From NCBI GenBank assembly GCA_945864225.1, contig CAMBAL010000004.1, forward strand, positions 1 to 64,000: a stretch of DNA of 64,000 nucleotides, given 5' to 3'. The position numbers and the translations under genes are program-made. The stretch is from an uncultured Blautia sp. (lineage in GTDB: Bacteria; Bacillota; Clostridia; Lachnospirales; Lachnospiraceae). How positions within the stretch are numbered: the stretch's first letter is position 1; the number at the start of each line of letters is the position of its first letter. The notes under the pieces are model-generated. The model worked only from the letters and a program-made list of their open reading frames with translations. It was not told where the DNA came from and did not search any database. This document shows, one piece after another, positions 27,197-34,790 of this stretch.

Positions 27197-27970
27197 ATGG
27201 TTCAGAAAGAAAGTCAGACAAATACGCAGGGGACGGTTCCGGTAATTGAACTGAAACATGTGGATAAACATTTCGGGGCACTTCATGTGCTGAAAGATAT
27301 TAATCTCAGTGTAAAAAAAGGCGAGGTTGTCGTGATTATCGGACCTTCCGGTTCGGGAAAATCCACCCTGTGCCGTACGATTAACCGTCTGGAAACCATT
27401 GATTCCGGGAAAATACTGATTGATGGTGTTGCAATTCCCAAGGAGGGGAAAAATCTTGCCCGTCTTCGCGCCCAGGTGGGAATGGTGTTCCAGTCATTTA
27501 ATTTATTTGCACATAAAAACATTCTTGATAATGTCACTCTTGGTCCAACAGATGTACTGAAGGTGCCGAAAAAGGAAGCAAGAGAGGAAGCAATGAAACT
27601 TCTCAAAAGAGTCGGTGTAGATTCCCAGGCTGCAAAAATGCCTGCTCAGCTTTCCGGCGGTCAGCAGCAGAGGGTGGCAATTGCCCGTTCTCTTGCCATG
27701 CATCCCAAGGCAATTCTGTTTGACGAACCGACAAGTGCACTGGATCCAGAGATGATCGGTGAAGTTCTGGATGTTATGACAGAGCTGGCGAAGGAAGGAA
27801 TGACGATGGTTGTCGTTACTCATGAAATGAATTTTGCAAGACGTGTGGCAGACAGAATTATCTTTATGGATGGCGGAAAGATTATCGAAGAAAATGTACC
27901 GGAAGAGTTTTTTGCGCATCCTGCAACACAGCGTGCACAGGATTTTATGAATTCTATCCGGGATCATTAA
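27197..27970 (+). CDS. Polar amino acid ABC transporter ATP-binding protein (GlnQ type), orphan
   Basis: Complete 257-aa ATPase: Walker A GPSGSGKS (49-56), Q-loop MVFQSFNLF, signature LSGGQQQRV, Walker [12 protein letters not shown], and the switch His in VVTHEMNFA. Length and motifs match GlnQ/ArtP-like subunits. The ATG follows AAAGGAGCG. No permease or binding-protein gene lies beside it, so it must work with partners elsewhere or be a leftover. It is preceded by the truncated LacI gene. Confidence 0.88.
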   Translation: MVQKESQTNTQGTVPVIELKHVDKHFGALHVLKDINLSVKKGEVVVIIGPSGSGKSTLCRTINRLETIDSGKILIDGVAIPKEGKNLARLRAQVGMVFQSFNLFAHKNILDNVTLGPTDVLKVPKKEAREEAMKLLKRVGVDSQAAKMPAQLSGGQQQRVAIARSLAMHPKAILFDEPTSALDPEMIGEVLDVMTELAKEGMTMVVVTHEMNFARRVADRIIFMDGGKIIEENVPEEFFAHPATQRAQDFMNSIRDH

Positions 27971-28008
27971 AAATGGTAGTAAAGTGCAATATGGAGGAAT
28001 CTATGTAT

Positions 28009-28014
28009 TATAAT
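28009..28014 (+). promoter_or_regulatory. Possible extended -10 box before the amidotransferase-like gene
   Basis: TATAAT preceded by TG-rich sequence, 38 bases before the start codon; no good -35 box at the right distance. Weak support. Confidence 0.3.
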
Positions 28015-28052
28015 GCTCTAAGAGATAATCATGTAAAGGCAGGAAAATGGCT

Positions 28053-28826
28053 ATGAAAAAACCGAGAATTGTAATTCCGGAGATCAATCAGAATATTCAA
28101 AATTATATGAATGCAGTTCGGGCTGCGGGGATGGAACCGGTTGCGGTTTCTCTTCAGTCGGAGCAGCTTCCGCAGACGTATCAGCAGGAATATCTGGATT
28201 ACTCGGAGATGAAAGTGGAAGACTATGACGGGCTTTTGCTTCCGGGCGGAGGTGATATCAATCCTGTGCGTTACGGACAGGAGAATCAGGGAAGTACGAT
28301 GGTCGTGGATGCATTGGATAAGCTTCAGTTTGCGGTACTGGATGATTTTGTGAAAAGCGGAAAACCGGTTTTTGGCATCTGCAGGGGTCATCAGGTGATC
28401 AATGTATATTTTGGAGGAACGCTGATCCAGCATCTTCCTACCTCTTTCCGTCATGCACGAAGACTGGAGGATCCAGATAAAGTTCATCGCTGTCTGGTAA
28501 ATCAGGGAAGCTGGCTGGCAGAGATTTATGGAACAGAGTTTTTTCATAACAGTGCTCATCATCAGGCTGTTGACCGATTTGGTGAAAATCTGGTGCCGGA
28601 CAGTTATTGCCCGGAAGATGGAACTGTGGAGGCAATGCACCATTCTATTCTTCCTGTTTACAGTGTACAGTGGCATCCGGAACGGATGTGTCTGGCATGG
28701 GAGCGTGAAGATACAGTGAACGGACTTCCTGCACTGCAGTTTTTCAGCAGGGTATGTATGGAAAAGATGGAGAAGCGCATGGATGATACCGACCATGGAA
28801 TTATGGGTGACAGGATGGGACTGTAG
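28053..28826 (+). CDS. Gamma-glutamyl-gamma-aminobutyrate hydrolase-like class I glutamine amidotransferase
   Basis: Cleaves gamma-glutamyl amides in the PuuD-type family. Catalytic triad visible: C110 in FGICRGHQ, H208 and E210 in QWHPE. GGGDINPVRYGQ is the family signature near the N-terminus. The start is taken at 28053 (MKKPRIVIPEIN), nine bases after AGG; an ATG at 28047 lies too close. Together with GlnQ it hints at amino-acid or polyamine nitrogen use, but co-function is unproven. Confidence 0.88.
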   Translation: MKKPRIVIPEINQNIQNYMNAVRAAGMEPVAVSLQSEQLPQTYQQEYLDYSEMKVEDYDGLLLPGGGDINPVRYGQENQGSTMVVDALDKLQFAVLDDFVKSGKPVFGICRGHQVINVYFGGTLIQHLPTSFRHARRLEDPDKVHRCLVNQGSWLAEIYGTEFFHNSAHHQAVDRFGENLVPDSYCPEDGTVEAMHHSILPVYSVQWHPERMCLAWEREDTVNGLPALQFFSRVCMEKMEKRMDDTDHGIMGDRMGL

Positions 28827-28888
28827 AGAAAAAATGTGATTTTGCCCGGAGCGTGTTTAAAAATTCATTCTGCGATTATTGCAAAGAG

Positions 28889-28935
28889 CCAGAGGAAAAA
28901 TAAAAGGGTATCCTCTGGCTCTATTGTTATATAAA
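28889..28935 (+). terminator. Terminator of the amidotransferase-like gene
   Basis: AGAGCCAGAGGA pairs with TCCTCTGGCTCT, followed by a T-containing tail; perfect 12-bp stem. Confidence 0.75.
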
Positions 28936-28999
28936 ATAATTTATACTTCTATTATAAACAATTCACGGATACATCGCAATCACAACTTTGGATTTCCTG

Positions 29000-30115
29000 T
29001 TATGCTGCACCTCCGTTTCGGAAGGATTGCTTTTTCTGAATCTGTTCAAATTCTCTGAGCTTCTGTGCAGCTTCGGGGGTAAGGGTACGGGGAACCTGAA
29101 TTTCTACGGTGGCATACTGGTCACCTCTGACAGAAGGATGACTCATGGATACAATGCCTTTGCCCCGGAGGCGGATTTTGGTGCCTGACTGGGTGCCCTG
29201 CTTAATTTTGCAGATGACATCTCCGTAGAGGGTGGGAATTTTGGCCTCTCCGCCGAATACAGCAGTGATGAAGGGGATTGTCACAGTGGTATAGATATCC
29301 TGGCCTTCTCTTCGAAATCCCGGTTTGTCCTGTACGGTAACCTTCAGAAGCAGGTCTCCGGGACGGGAAGAACCGATTCCCGGCATGCCTTTGCCCTTCA
29401 GACGGATGGTTTTGCCGGATTCGATTCCTGCAGGGATATTGACTTCGTAGGACTGTATCTGACCGGAACTGTTTTGCAGACGGATGACTTTTTTGCCGCC
29501 AAAGGCTGCTTCGTCGAAGGTGACCTCTACTTCTGCCTGCAGATCCTGTCCTTTGTTGGAATCGCTGTATCCGTTGAAATTGCCGGAAGTCCTTGCATCA
29601 CCATAGTTTCCTGAATCTCTGAAACCGCCAAAACTTCCGAAATTGCCATAATTGCCGGAATCACGGAAATGATTGAATCCGTTACCGAAACCGCCTGCTC
29701 CGTTGAATCCGCCGGCAGCACCGGAGTGATAACCGTTTCCGCCAAAGAACTGTTTCAGAATATCATCCATGTTTTCACCGTTTTCAAAATGGTATTCTCT
29801 GTACTGGCCATGATTAAATGGATTTCCCTGCCCGCTGCCGAACGGATTACCGTATCCACCGGCGGCACCTGCATCGGAGGCCCCGCCGTCAAATGCGGCA
29901 TGCCCGAACTGGTCATACAGCTTTCTCTTTTTTTCATCACTCAGAACATCATAGGCCTCTGTAATTTCCTTAAAGCGTTCTTCTGCACGGGTATTTCCCT
30001 CGTTGCTGTCCGGATGATATTTCTTGGCAAGCTTCCGGTATGCTTTTTTGATATCGGCGGAATCCGCATTTTTACTGACGCCTAACACTTCATAATAATC
30101 TCTTTTCTTATTCAA
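29000..30115 (-). CDS. DnaJ-family co-chaperone without zinc finger (CbpA type)
   Basis: J domain at the N-terminus ([13 protein letters not shown] motif in KYHPDSNEG), which stimulates DnaK ATPase. A long Gly/Phe/Asn/Ser-rich linker with repeated RDSGNYG- and GNFG-like pieces follows (about residues 75-190). The DnaJ C-terminal substrate-binding domains come next ([34 protein letters not shown]). No CxxCxGxG zinc motifs are present. The start is TTG at 30115, eight bases after AGAAGG; GTG at 30124 is too near that site. It lies downstream of hsp20. Confidence 0.88.
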   Translation of the reverse strand: MNKKRDYYEVLGVSKNADSADIKKAYRKLAKKYHPDSNEGNTRAEERFKEITEAYDVLSDEKKRKLYDQFGHAAFDGGASDAGAAGGYGNPFGSGQGNPFNHGQYREYHFENGENMDDILKQFFGGNGYHSGAAGGFNGAGGFGNGFNHFRDSGNYGNFGSFGGFRDSGNYGDARTSGNFNGYSDSNKGQDLQAEVEVTFDEAAFGGKKVIRLQNSSGQIQSYEVNIPAGIESGKTIRLKGKGMPGIGSSRPGDLLLKVTVQDKPGFRREGQDIYTTVTIPFITAVFGGEAKIPTLYGDVICKIKQGTQSGTKIRLRGKGIVSMSHPSVRGDQYATVEIQVPRTLTPEAAQKLREFEQIQKKQSFRNGGAA

Positions 30116-30152
30116 CGCTTTCACCTTCTCTCAGAAATATAGTATGTGAAAA

Positions 30153-30177
30153 CGAGAGGCCATTGACTGACCTCTCG
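30153..30177 (-). terminator. Terminator downstream of hsp20
   Basis: GCGAGAGG pairs with CCTCTCG and is followed by TTTTC on the minus strand. It sits between hsp20 and the dnaJ-like gene, so the latter may rely on read-through. Confidence 0.6.
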
Positions 30178-30183
30178 CTATTT

Positions 30184-30648
30184 TTAGCCTTCAATGGAAA
30201 TAAAATGATCTTTCTCCACCGCTGGTTTTGCTTCTTTCTTCGGAACGAATAATTTCAGGATTCCGTGTTTGAATTCTGCCTTGATGTCTTCCTGACGGAC
30301 ATCTTCGCCTACATAAAAGCTTCTGCTGCAGGCACCTGCGTAACGTTCCCTGCGGATGTAACGTCCGCTGTCTTTTTCTTTTTCGTCCTTATCCAGACCT
30401 TTGGCTGCGCTGATGGTCAGGTAACCATTTTCAAGGGAAGCTTTTACTTCGTCTTTCTTGAAACCAGGCAGGTCAATCATGACTTCATAGCCATTGTCCA
30501 TTTCCTTTACATCTGTTTTCATAATGTGGTTGGCGTTCTTGCCATAAAGTTTCTTCTCTGTGTTCCTGATATCGCGGTCTCCGTAGAACGGAAAATCATT
30601 AAAAAAGTCATCAAATAAGTTTTCTCCAAAAATACTAGGCATTAACAT
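30184..30648 (-). CDS. Hsp20/alpha-crystallin small heat shock protein
   Basis: ATP-independent holdase. The alpha-crystallin domain spans about residues 45-150, with VMIDLPGFKKDEVKASLENGYL and the conserved FKHGILKLFVPKKE (the GxLxL strand motif). The N-terminal DDFFNDFPF stretch is typical of clostridial Hsp20. The ATG follows AAAGGAGAGATG. It is next to a dnaJ-like gene, forming a small stress pair; no CIRCE element was seen upstream. Confidence 0.92.
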   Translation of the reverse strand: MLMPSIFGENLFDDFFNDFPFYGDRDIRNTEKKLYGKNANHIMKTDVKEMDNGYEVMIDLPGFKKDEVKASLENGYLTISAAKGLDKDEKEKDSGRYIRRERYAGACSRSFYVGEDVRQEDIKAEFKHGILKLFVPKKEAKPAVEKDHFISIEG

Positions 30649-30869
30649 AAGTCATCTCTCCTTTTTTATACTATGCATATTTACCTGTTTCTTTGGAACT
30701 GGGATGTCCGGAGAACTCATAGAACCTGTTTCTTATTCTCTTTTTGTTCTCTTCCTTTGTTCTATGTGTAATATAACACATAACATTACAGGCGTCAAGA
30801 GGAAATTTGAGATTTTTTGTGAAAGAAATGTGAAATTGTGACTGCTCACTGGTAATATCCCGCGAGGTG

Positions 30870-31000
30870 TGTTACTGTGTGCAGCATTTGCAAGAAGTTG
30901 ATCATCAGAAGATTTTTCGGAGATTTTTACTTCAATGATGATTCCCGGAAGATTGATTTCCCGGGGATATAACTGAAAATCGTAACGGACATCGCCGGAT
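30870..31000 (-). pseudogene. Scrap of an AAA-ATPase-associated PD-(D/E)XK nuclease domain
   Basis: The minus strand encodes SGDVRYDFQLYP followed by GIIIEVKISEKS, which matches the GDGRYD...IIEIK core of the C-terminal nuclease domain found on a common family of clostridial AAA-ATPase proteins. Homology begins and ends abruptly within about 45 codons. No other part of the gene was found between 30649 and 31044, so it is a remnant. Confidence 0.45.
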
Positions 31001-31009
31001 TGACAAAAT

Positions 31010-31040
31010 AAAGAACCGGGCATTTGCTGTCCGGTTCTTT
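31010..31040 (-). terminator. Terminator after the ligase remnant
   Basis: AAAGAACCGG pairs with CCGGTTCTTT around an 11-base loop and is followed by T-rich sequence on the minus strand. Confidence 0.7.
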
Positions 31041-31044
31041 ATGA

Positions 31045-32269
31045 CTAATAACGTTTGATCTTCTTGGATGGTGTTTTCGGGAATTCGGTGTCACGGGTTT
31101 TCAGACGGTAAACACGTTTGTAAGCGGGAGCGGAGCTGTTGTAGGTATCGATCAGTTTCTGAAGCTCTGCCGGGATATCGCTGATTTCTTTTTTGGCAGC
31201 GTATTCCAGATCAGGGAAGATTTCCGCCTCAATGACACCTTCGTTTTCGCGTACCAGGATTTCCTGGACAAGGCGGTTTTCACCGATCCTGTTTTCCAGT
31301 TCCTCAGGAGATACATTTTCGCCGTTTTTGGTGATGATCAGGTTTTTCTTGCGGCCTGTGAGGTATACAAAACCTTCTTCATCCACATAACCCAGATCAC
31401 CTGTGTGGAGCCAGCCGTCTACCAGAGCTTCAGCGGTTTCCTCCGGCATTTTGTAGTAACCCTGCATCACACTGCTTCCCCGTACCCAGAGCTCCTCATC
31501 CACGGTTTTTGCTTCGCAGTTGGGAATAAGCTGACCGACAGTACCTTTGCGGATATTCCAGCTTACAGTTGTACTGATGACCGGAGAGCATTCGGTCATA
31601 CCATAGCCCTGAAGAATGTCAATTCCGTATTTCGCAAAAAGATCCAGCATGGCCGGCGGAAGATATGCACCGCCGCTGCAGATGGTGTGGAATTGTTCGC
31701 CAAAGACTTCTTTTTTTACAATTTCAGGCGGAAGTCCGGCAGCATCTTCCAGTTTTTTGGCGATGGTCTCAATCATCAGCGGAACCATGAGAATCAAATT
31801 CGGACGGAACAGTTTGATATTTTTTACCATACGGATCAGTGAATCATTGATACACACAACTGCGCCTGTAGAAAATCCCTTGAGGAAATCCATGCTCAGG
31901 CAATAGGCATGATGTACAGGCAGGACAGACATCATAATGGTTCCGGCCGGGAATTTCATATCCAGGCAGCTTCTTCCATGGTTTTGCCGGAAAAATCCAC
32001 ATATTCGACGCGCGGTCTTCTTTGTCCACAACATACTGGTACAGGGTGCCTTCTTTGTCGGCGGCAAAGCGAAGACGCATGGAATCGCAGCGCTCGTAAG
32101 CTTTGTAGATGGCTTTTTTCAGCATGTCGATATCCAGCTCTGTTTCAATGGTAAGGCTGGTTCCGATATTTAAAACTTCTTTTTTGGGGCAGAAGTTCTG
32201 GTAGTAAATATGAAATTTCTGTGCAACAGTCAGGGGATATACAGGATATCCTTTATGTTTTCTCATCAT
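31045..32269 (-). pseudogene. Collapsed condensation-domain / AMP-dependent ligase gene
   Basis: The 5' part encodes the start of an NRPS-like condensation domain (YPLTVAQKFHIYYQN; ERCDSMRLRF). A duplicated CG in the CGCGCG run at 32009-32014 shifts the frame; the correct frame continues YVDFSGKTMEEAAW. After that, near 31965, the sequence jumps into the middle of an adenylate-forming enzyme (FPAGTIMMSVLPVHHAY; QGYGMTECSP; GWLHTGDLGYVDEEG; RKKNLIITKNGENVSPEE; final PKTPSKKIKRY). The rest of the condensation domain and the ligase's N-terminal TSGTTG region are gone. The start overlaps the hydrolase stop (ATGA), so it was part of that operon. Confidence 0.8.
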
Positions 32270-33216
32270 TCTATAATTCCTCCAAGAAATTCAGTCATAG
32301 CGTTTTCATAAGCTTCCGTATCTTTATAAAAGCTTTCTGCGTGTGCTGCGCCTTCCACGATCAGTTTTTTCTTCGGGGAAGCACAGTTTTCGTAAATGGT
32401 ATCGCACATGCTGCATGGAACAAAGGTGTCAGCGGATCCATGGATAAAAAGAATGGGAACAGTTGCTTTTTGTACTTCTCTTGCTGCATTGCAGTCATCC
32501 AGACCGTAGCCGGCGCGTTTGCGGTTGATTCTGTCGGAAATCTGCATAATCGGAAAAGCCGGAAGGTGGATCATGGTGTGAAGTACATGAGTAAATACCT
32601 CTTTTGGGGAGGTGAAGGCGCAGTCGGAGATGATCCCTTTTATTTGTTCAGGAAGTGCAAGACCGCTTGCCATCAGGACAGTGGCACCACCCATGGAGGT
32701 GCCGTGGAGCAGGATCTGAACATCTTCTCCGCATTTCTGCAGAACCCAGTCGATCCATTTCAGTGCGTCCATACGGTCCAGACAGCCAAAGCCTATGTAA
32801 GTGCCTTCGCTCTCTCCGTGGGCGTGCTCATCTACCAGAAGCATGGAATATCCATGGGTCAGATAGTAGCTGGAAAGTCCGGTGTAGTCGTTCATGCCGC
32901 GGCTGGTGTATCCGTGAAAACAGATGACTGCTTTTTTGCAGGATTCCTGTGGAAACCAGGTTGCATGAAGCTTCAGGTTATCGTCAGAATGAATCCATAC
33001 ATCTTCATGGGGTTCGGCAAGCATGGAGTCCTTGCATTTCTGGATAAAAGGCATATGCTGTGTCCAGTCCGTTCCTGCCATTTTCATGGTGCGTTCCATT
33101 TTTGCATTGTTGCGGGTCATGGTTCTGCGGTAAAAGTACAGGGATGTTCCTGCTTCGGCAGCAGCCAGCAGACCCACCAGTACGGCTGCGCCTCTTGCTG
33201 CTTTTTTTCTGCTCAT
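32266..33216 (-). CDS. Alpha/beta hydrolase with N-terminal membrane anchor
   Basis: Serine hydrolase fold. Visible elements are the oxyanion HGYTSRGMND, nucleophile elbow GTSMGG, acid HGSADTFVP, and catalytic His in GAAHAES. A hydrophobic stretch near the N-terminus (residues 8-30) may act as signal-anchor. Such proteins are esterases, peptidases or acyltransferase-like thioesterases. It is second in the SCP2-hydrolase-ligase unit, suggesting lipid or acyl handling. Confidence 0.85.
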   Translation of the reverse strand: MSRKKAARGAAVLVGLLAAAEAGTSLYFYRRTMTRNNAKMERTMKMAGTDWTQHMPFIQKCKDSMLAEPHEDVWIHSDDNLKLHATWFPQESCKKAVICFHGYTSRGMNDYTGLSSYYLTHGYSMLLVDEHAHGESEGTYIGFGCLDRMDALKWIDWVLQKCGEDVQILLHGTSMGGATVLMASGLALPEQIKGIISDCAFTSPKEVFTHVLHTMIHLPAFPIMQISDRINRKRAGYGLDDCNAAREVQKATVPILFIHGSADTFVPCSMCDTIYENCASPKKKLIVEGAAHAESFYKDTEAYENAMTEFLGGIIE

Positions 33217-33238
33217 ATGATGTCCTCTTGAAATGTCT

Positions 33239-33565
33239 TTATTTTCTCTTGATCAGTTCGTTCAGTTTCAGGGCTTTGTCAAAGTTTCCTTCGACTTTCA
33301 GCTTCTGGATGGTGAATGCAAGAACCGGGTCCAGTCTGCCTTCGATAATGGCCATGAAGGTTTCCGGCGAGGCGGTAAACATGGCGTCTCTGTCGTAATA
33401 TTCATAAGGCTCTACGTATAATTTGCCTTCTTTTACTTCTACATAAAAAATGCCGGATGATTCGCCTGTGATATTGAACTGGTATGCCAGGTGTTCTTTG
33501 ATGTCGCTTACATCCGCATTCATAAACTGTGTTTTTACATAGGAAAAATACTCTGCATAGGTCAT
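33239..33565 (-). CDS. SCP2 sterol-carrier-like small protein
   Basis: About 108 aa with the SCP2-type lipid-pocket pattern: FYVEVKEGKLYVEPY, then ASPETFMAIIEGRLDPVLAFTIQKLKVEGNFDKALKL, the last part being the typical C-terminal helix region. The start is put at 33565: the first ATG (33574) lies directly on GGAGG, the second is nine bases away. First gene of the minus-strand unit and likely under control of the divergent TetR through the operator array at 33671-33773. Confidence 0.75.
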   Translation of the reverse strand: MTYAEYFSYVKTQFMNADVSDIKEHLAYQFNITGESSGIFYVEVKEGKLYVEPYEYYDRDAMFTASPETFMAIIEGRLDPVLAFTIQKLKVEGNFDKALKLNELIKRK

Positions 33566-33670
33566 CTTTTTCATCCTCCAATTAAATGTCCCGGGTCATA
33601 GACAGATGTGTCTGAATATAGCTTCGGGCTGGCTGAACGGATCATCTGTTTCTGTTCCAGGATAGCTTGT

Positions 33671-33773
33671 TTGACTGATGGTCGAACGGATTTATCATAA
33701 TAATTCGACGATAATCGACTGATGGTCGACTTTCAGTAAAAATAGGTTACCATAGGTTTCGACCAGCGGTCAA
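33671..33773. promoter_or_regulatory. Three evenly spaced TetR-type operators
   Basis: Three 15-bp dyads of form TYGAC-N5-GTCRA are centred at 33678, 33722 and 33766: TTGACTGATGGTCGA, TCGACTGATGGTCGA and TCGACCAGCGGTCAA. Spacing is exactly 44 bases both times, about four helical turns. An extra half-site pair (TCGAC at 33705) lies beside the middle copy. They lie in the divergent gap between SCP2 and tetR. Confidence 0.8.
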
Positions 33774-33828
33774 GTTGTTTAAATCACAAAATATAGAGAA
33801 AAATCGAGATGTCTGTGTGTGATTTTTG

Positions 33829-33862
33829 CCAGTTGAAACTGGTTGATTTTGTGTGCTATACT
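33829..33862 (+). promoter_or_regulatory. tetR promoter with overlapping palindrome
   Basis: TTGAAA (33833-33838) and TATACT (33857-33862) are 18 bases apart, 30 bases before the tetR start. The perfect dyad CCAGTTGAAACTGG (33829-33842) covers the -35 box and is a candidate autoregulatory site, different from the three-copy operator. Confidence 0.6.
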
Positions 33863-33891
33863 TAAAAATATATTTCAGGAAAGGCGATATT

Positions 33892-34521
33892 ATGAAGAAT
33901 CCTACAAAATATGATAAAATTCTGGATTCTCTGCAGGAATTGCTGGAGAATAAGGATATTCAGGCTGTTTCTGTCAGCGAGATCGCGCAGAATGCCGGTA
34001 TCGGGAAGGGCAGTATTTATTATTATTTTCCATCCAAGGACGCGATTCTGGATGCTCTTGTAGAACGGAATTATGAGAAACCTCTGGGAACAGCGAAAGA
34101 ACTGGCGAAGCAGACGGACATACCGCCTTTCACCAGAATGGCGATGGTGTTTCAGGCCTGCCGGAATTCCTCAGCTGAATTCCGGAAACAGATCAATACC
34201 GGGTCATCCGGTAAACCGGTCAAGGATAACACACATGAAGAAGCATATATTCATCAGAAATATCTGAAGCATCTGATCACACAGCTGAAACCTGCGCTGA
34301 CAGAAATTATTCAGCAGGGTATTGATAACGGGGAGATTTATTTTGACTATCCGGCAGCACTGGCGGAGATTGTTCTGATCGTGCTTGCAGTTAAGATGGA
34401 TAATACACTGCTTCCGGGTACTCCGGGGGAAATCGAGGAGACCATCCGCGGTCTGATCTCTCTTCTGGAAAAAGGTACGCAGAACGTGCCGGGAGCTTTG
34501 AATTTTCTTACACTGCTCTGA
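33892..34521 (+). CDS. TetR-family transcriptional regulator
   Basis: 209 aa. The helix-turn-helix is clear: AVSVSEIAQNAGIGKGSIYYYFPSKDAIL at about residues 25-52 is the standard TetR DNA-binding pattern. The C-terminal ligand domain is helical and not classified. The ATG at 33892 follows CAGGAAAGG; a longer reading from 33853 has no support. Divergent from the SCP2-hydrolase-ligase unit, with an operator array between them, so it most likely represses that unit and senses an acyl or lipid-like ligand. Confidence 0.88.
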   Translation: MKNPTKYDKILDSLQELLENKDIQAVSVSEIAQNAGIGKGSIYYYFPSKDAILDALVERNYEKPLGTAKELAKQTDIPPFTRMAMVFQACRNSSAEFRKQINTGSSGKPVKDNTHEEAYIHQKYLKHLITQLKPALTEIIQQGIDNGEIYFDYPAALAEIVLIVLAVKMDNTLLPGTPGEIEETIRGLISLLEKGTQNVPGALNFLTLL

Positions 34522-34542
34522 GATTATGAGGCGGGGAAATCC

Positions 34543-34665
34543 TATGGAGAATCGCTGATGGAAAGTGAATAGAAATCTGTATGGAGAATTGCTGGCAGAA
34601 AGTGAATAGTAATCTGAATGATTTTTGAATTATCTCTGAATGATCTCTGATTTGTCTGTACTGAT
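34543..34665 (+). repeat. 37-bp direct repeats just after the tetR gene
   Basis: A unit starting TATGGAGAAT(C/T)GCTG and ending GTGAATAG(A/T)AATCTG occurs at 34543 and again at 34580 (period exactly 37). Shorter CTGAATGA/TCTCTGA repeats follow. It begins 21 bases after the stop codon and has no coding potential. Confidence 0.7.
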
Positions 34666-34690
34666 TATGAAGAAGCGAATATTGATACAA

Positions 34691-34725
34691 ACACAAAAGG
34701 CTGCAAATGATGCAGCCTTTTGTGT
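34691..34725. terminator. Bidirectional terminator between tetR and the glutamate-synthase-like gene
   Basis: ACACAAAAGGCTGCA mirrors TGCAGCCTTTTGTGT perfectly around a 5-base loop. It ends two convergent genes. Confidence 0.85.
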
Positions 34726-34790
34726 TTAACCTTTTATATTTGTTGCATAATGAACACAAAATGCAAGTGCGGACAAATCCGTGAAAAGCA

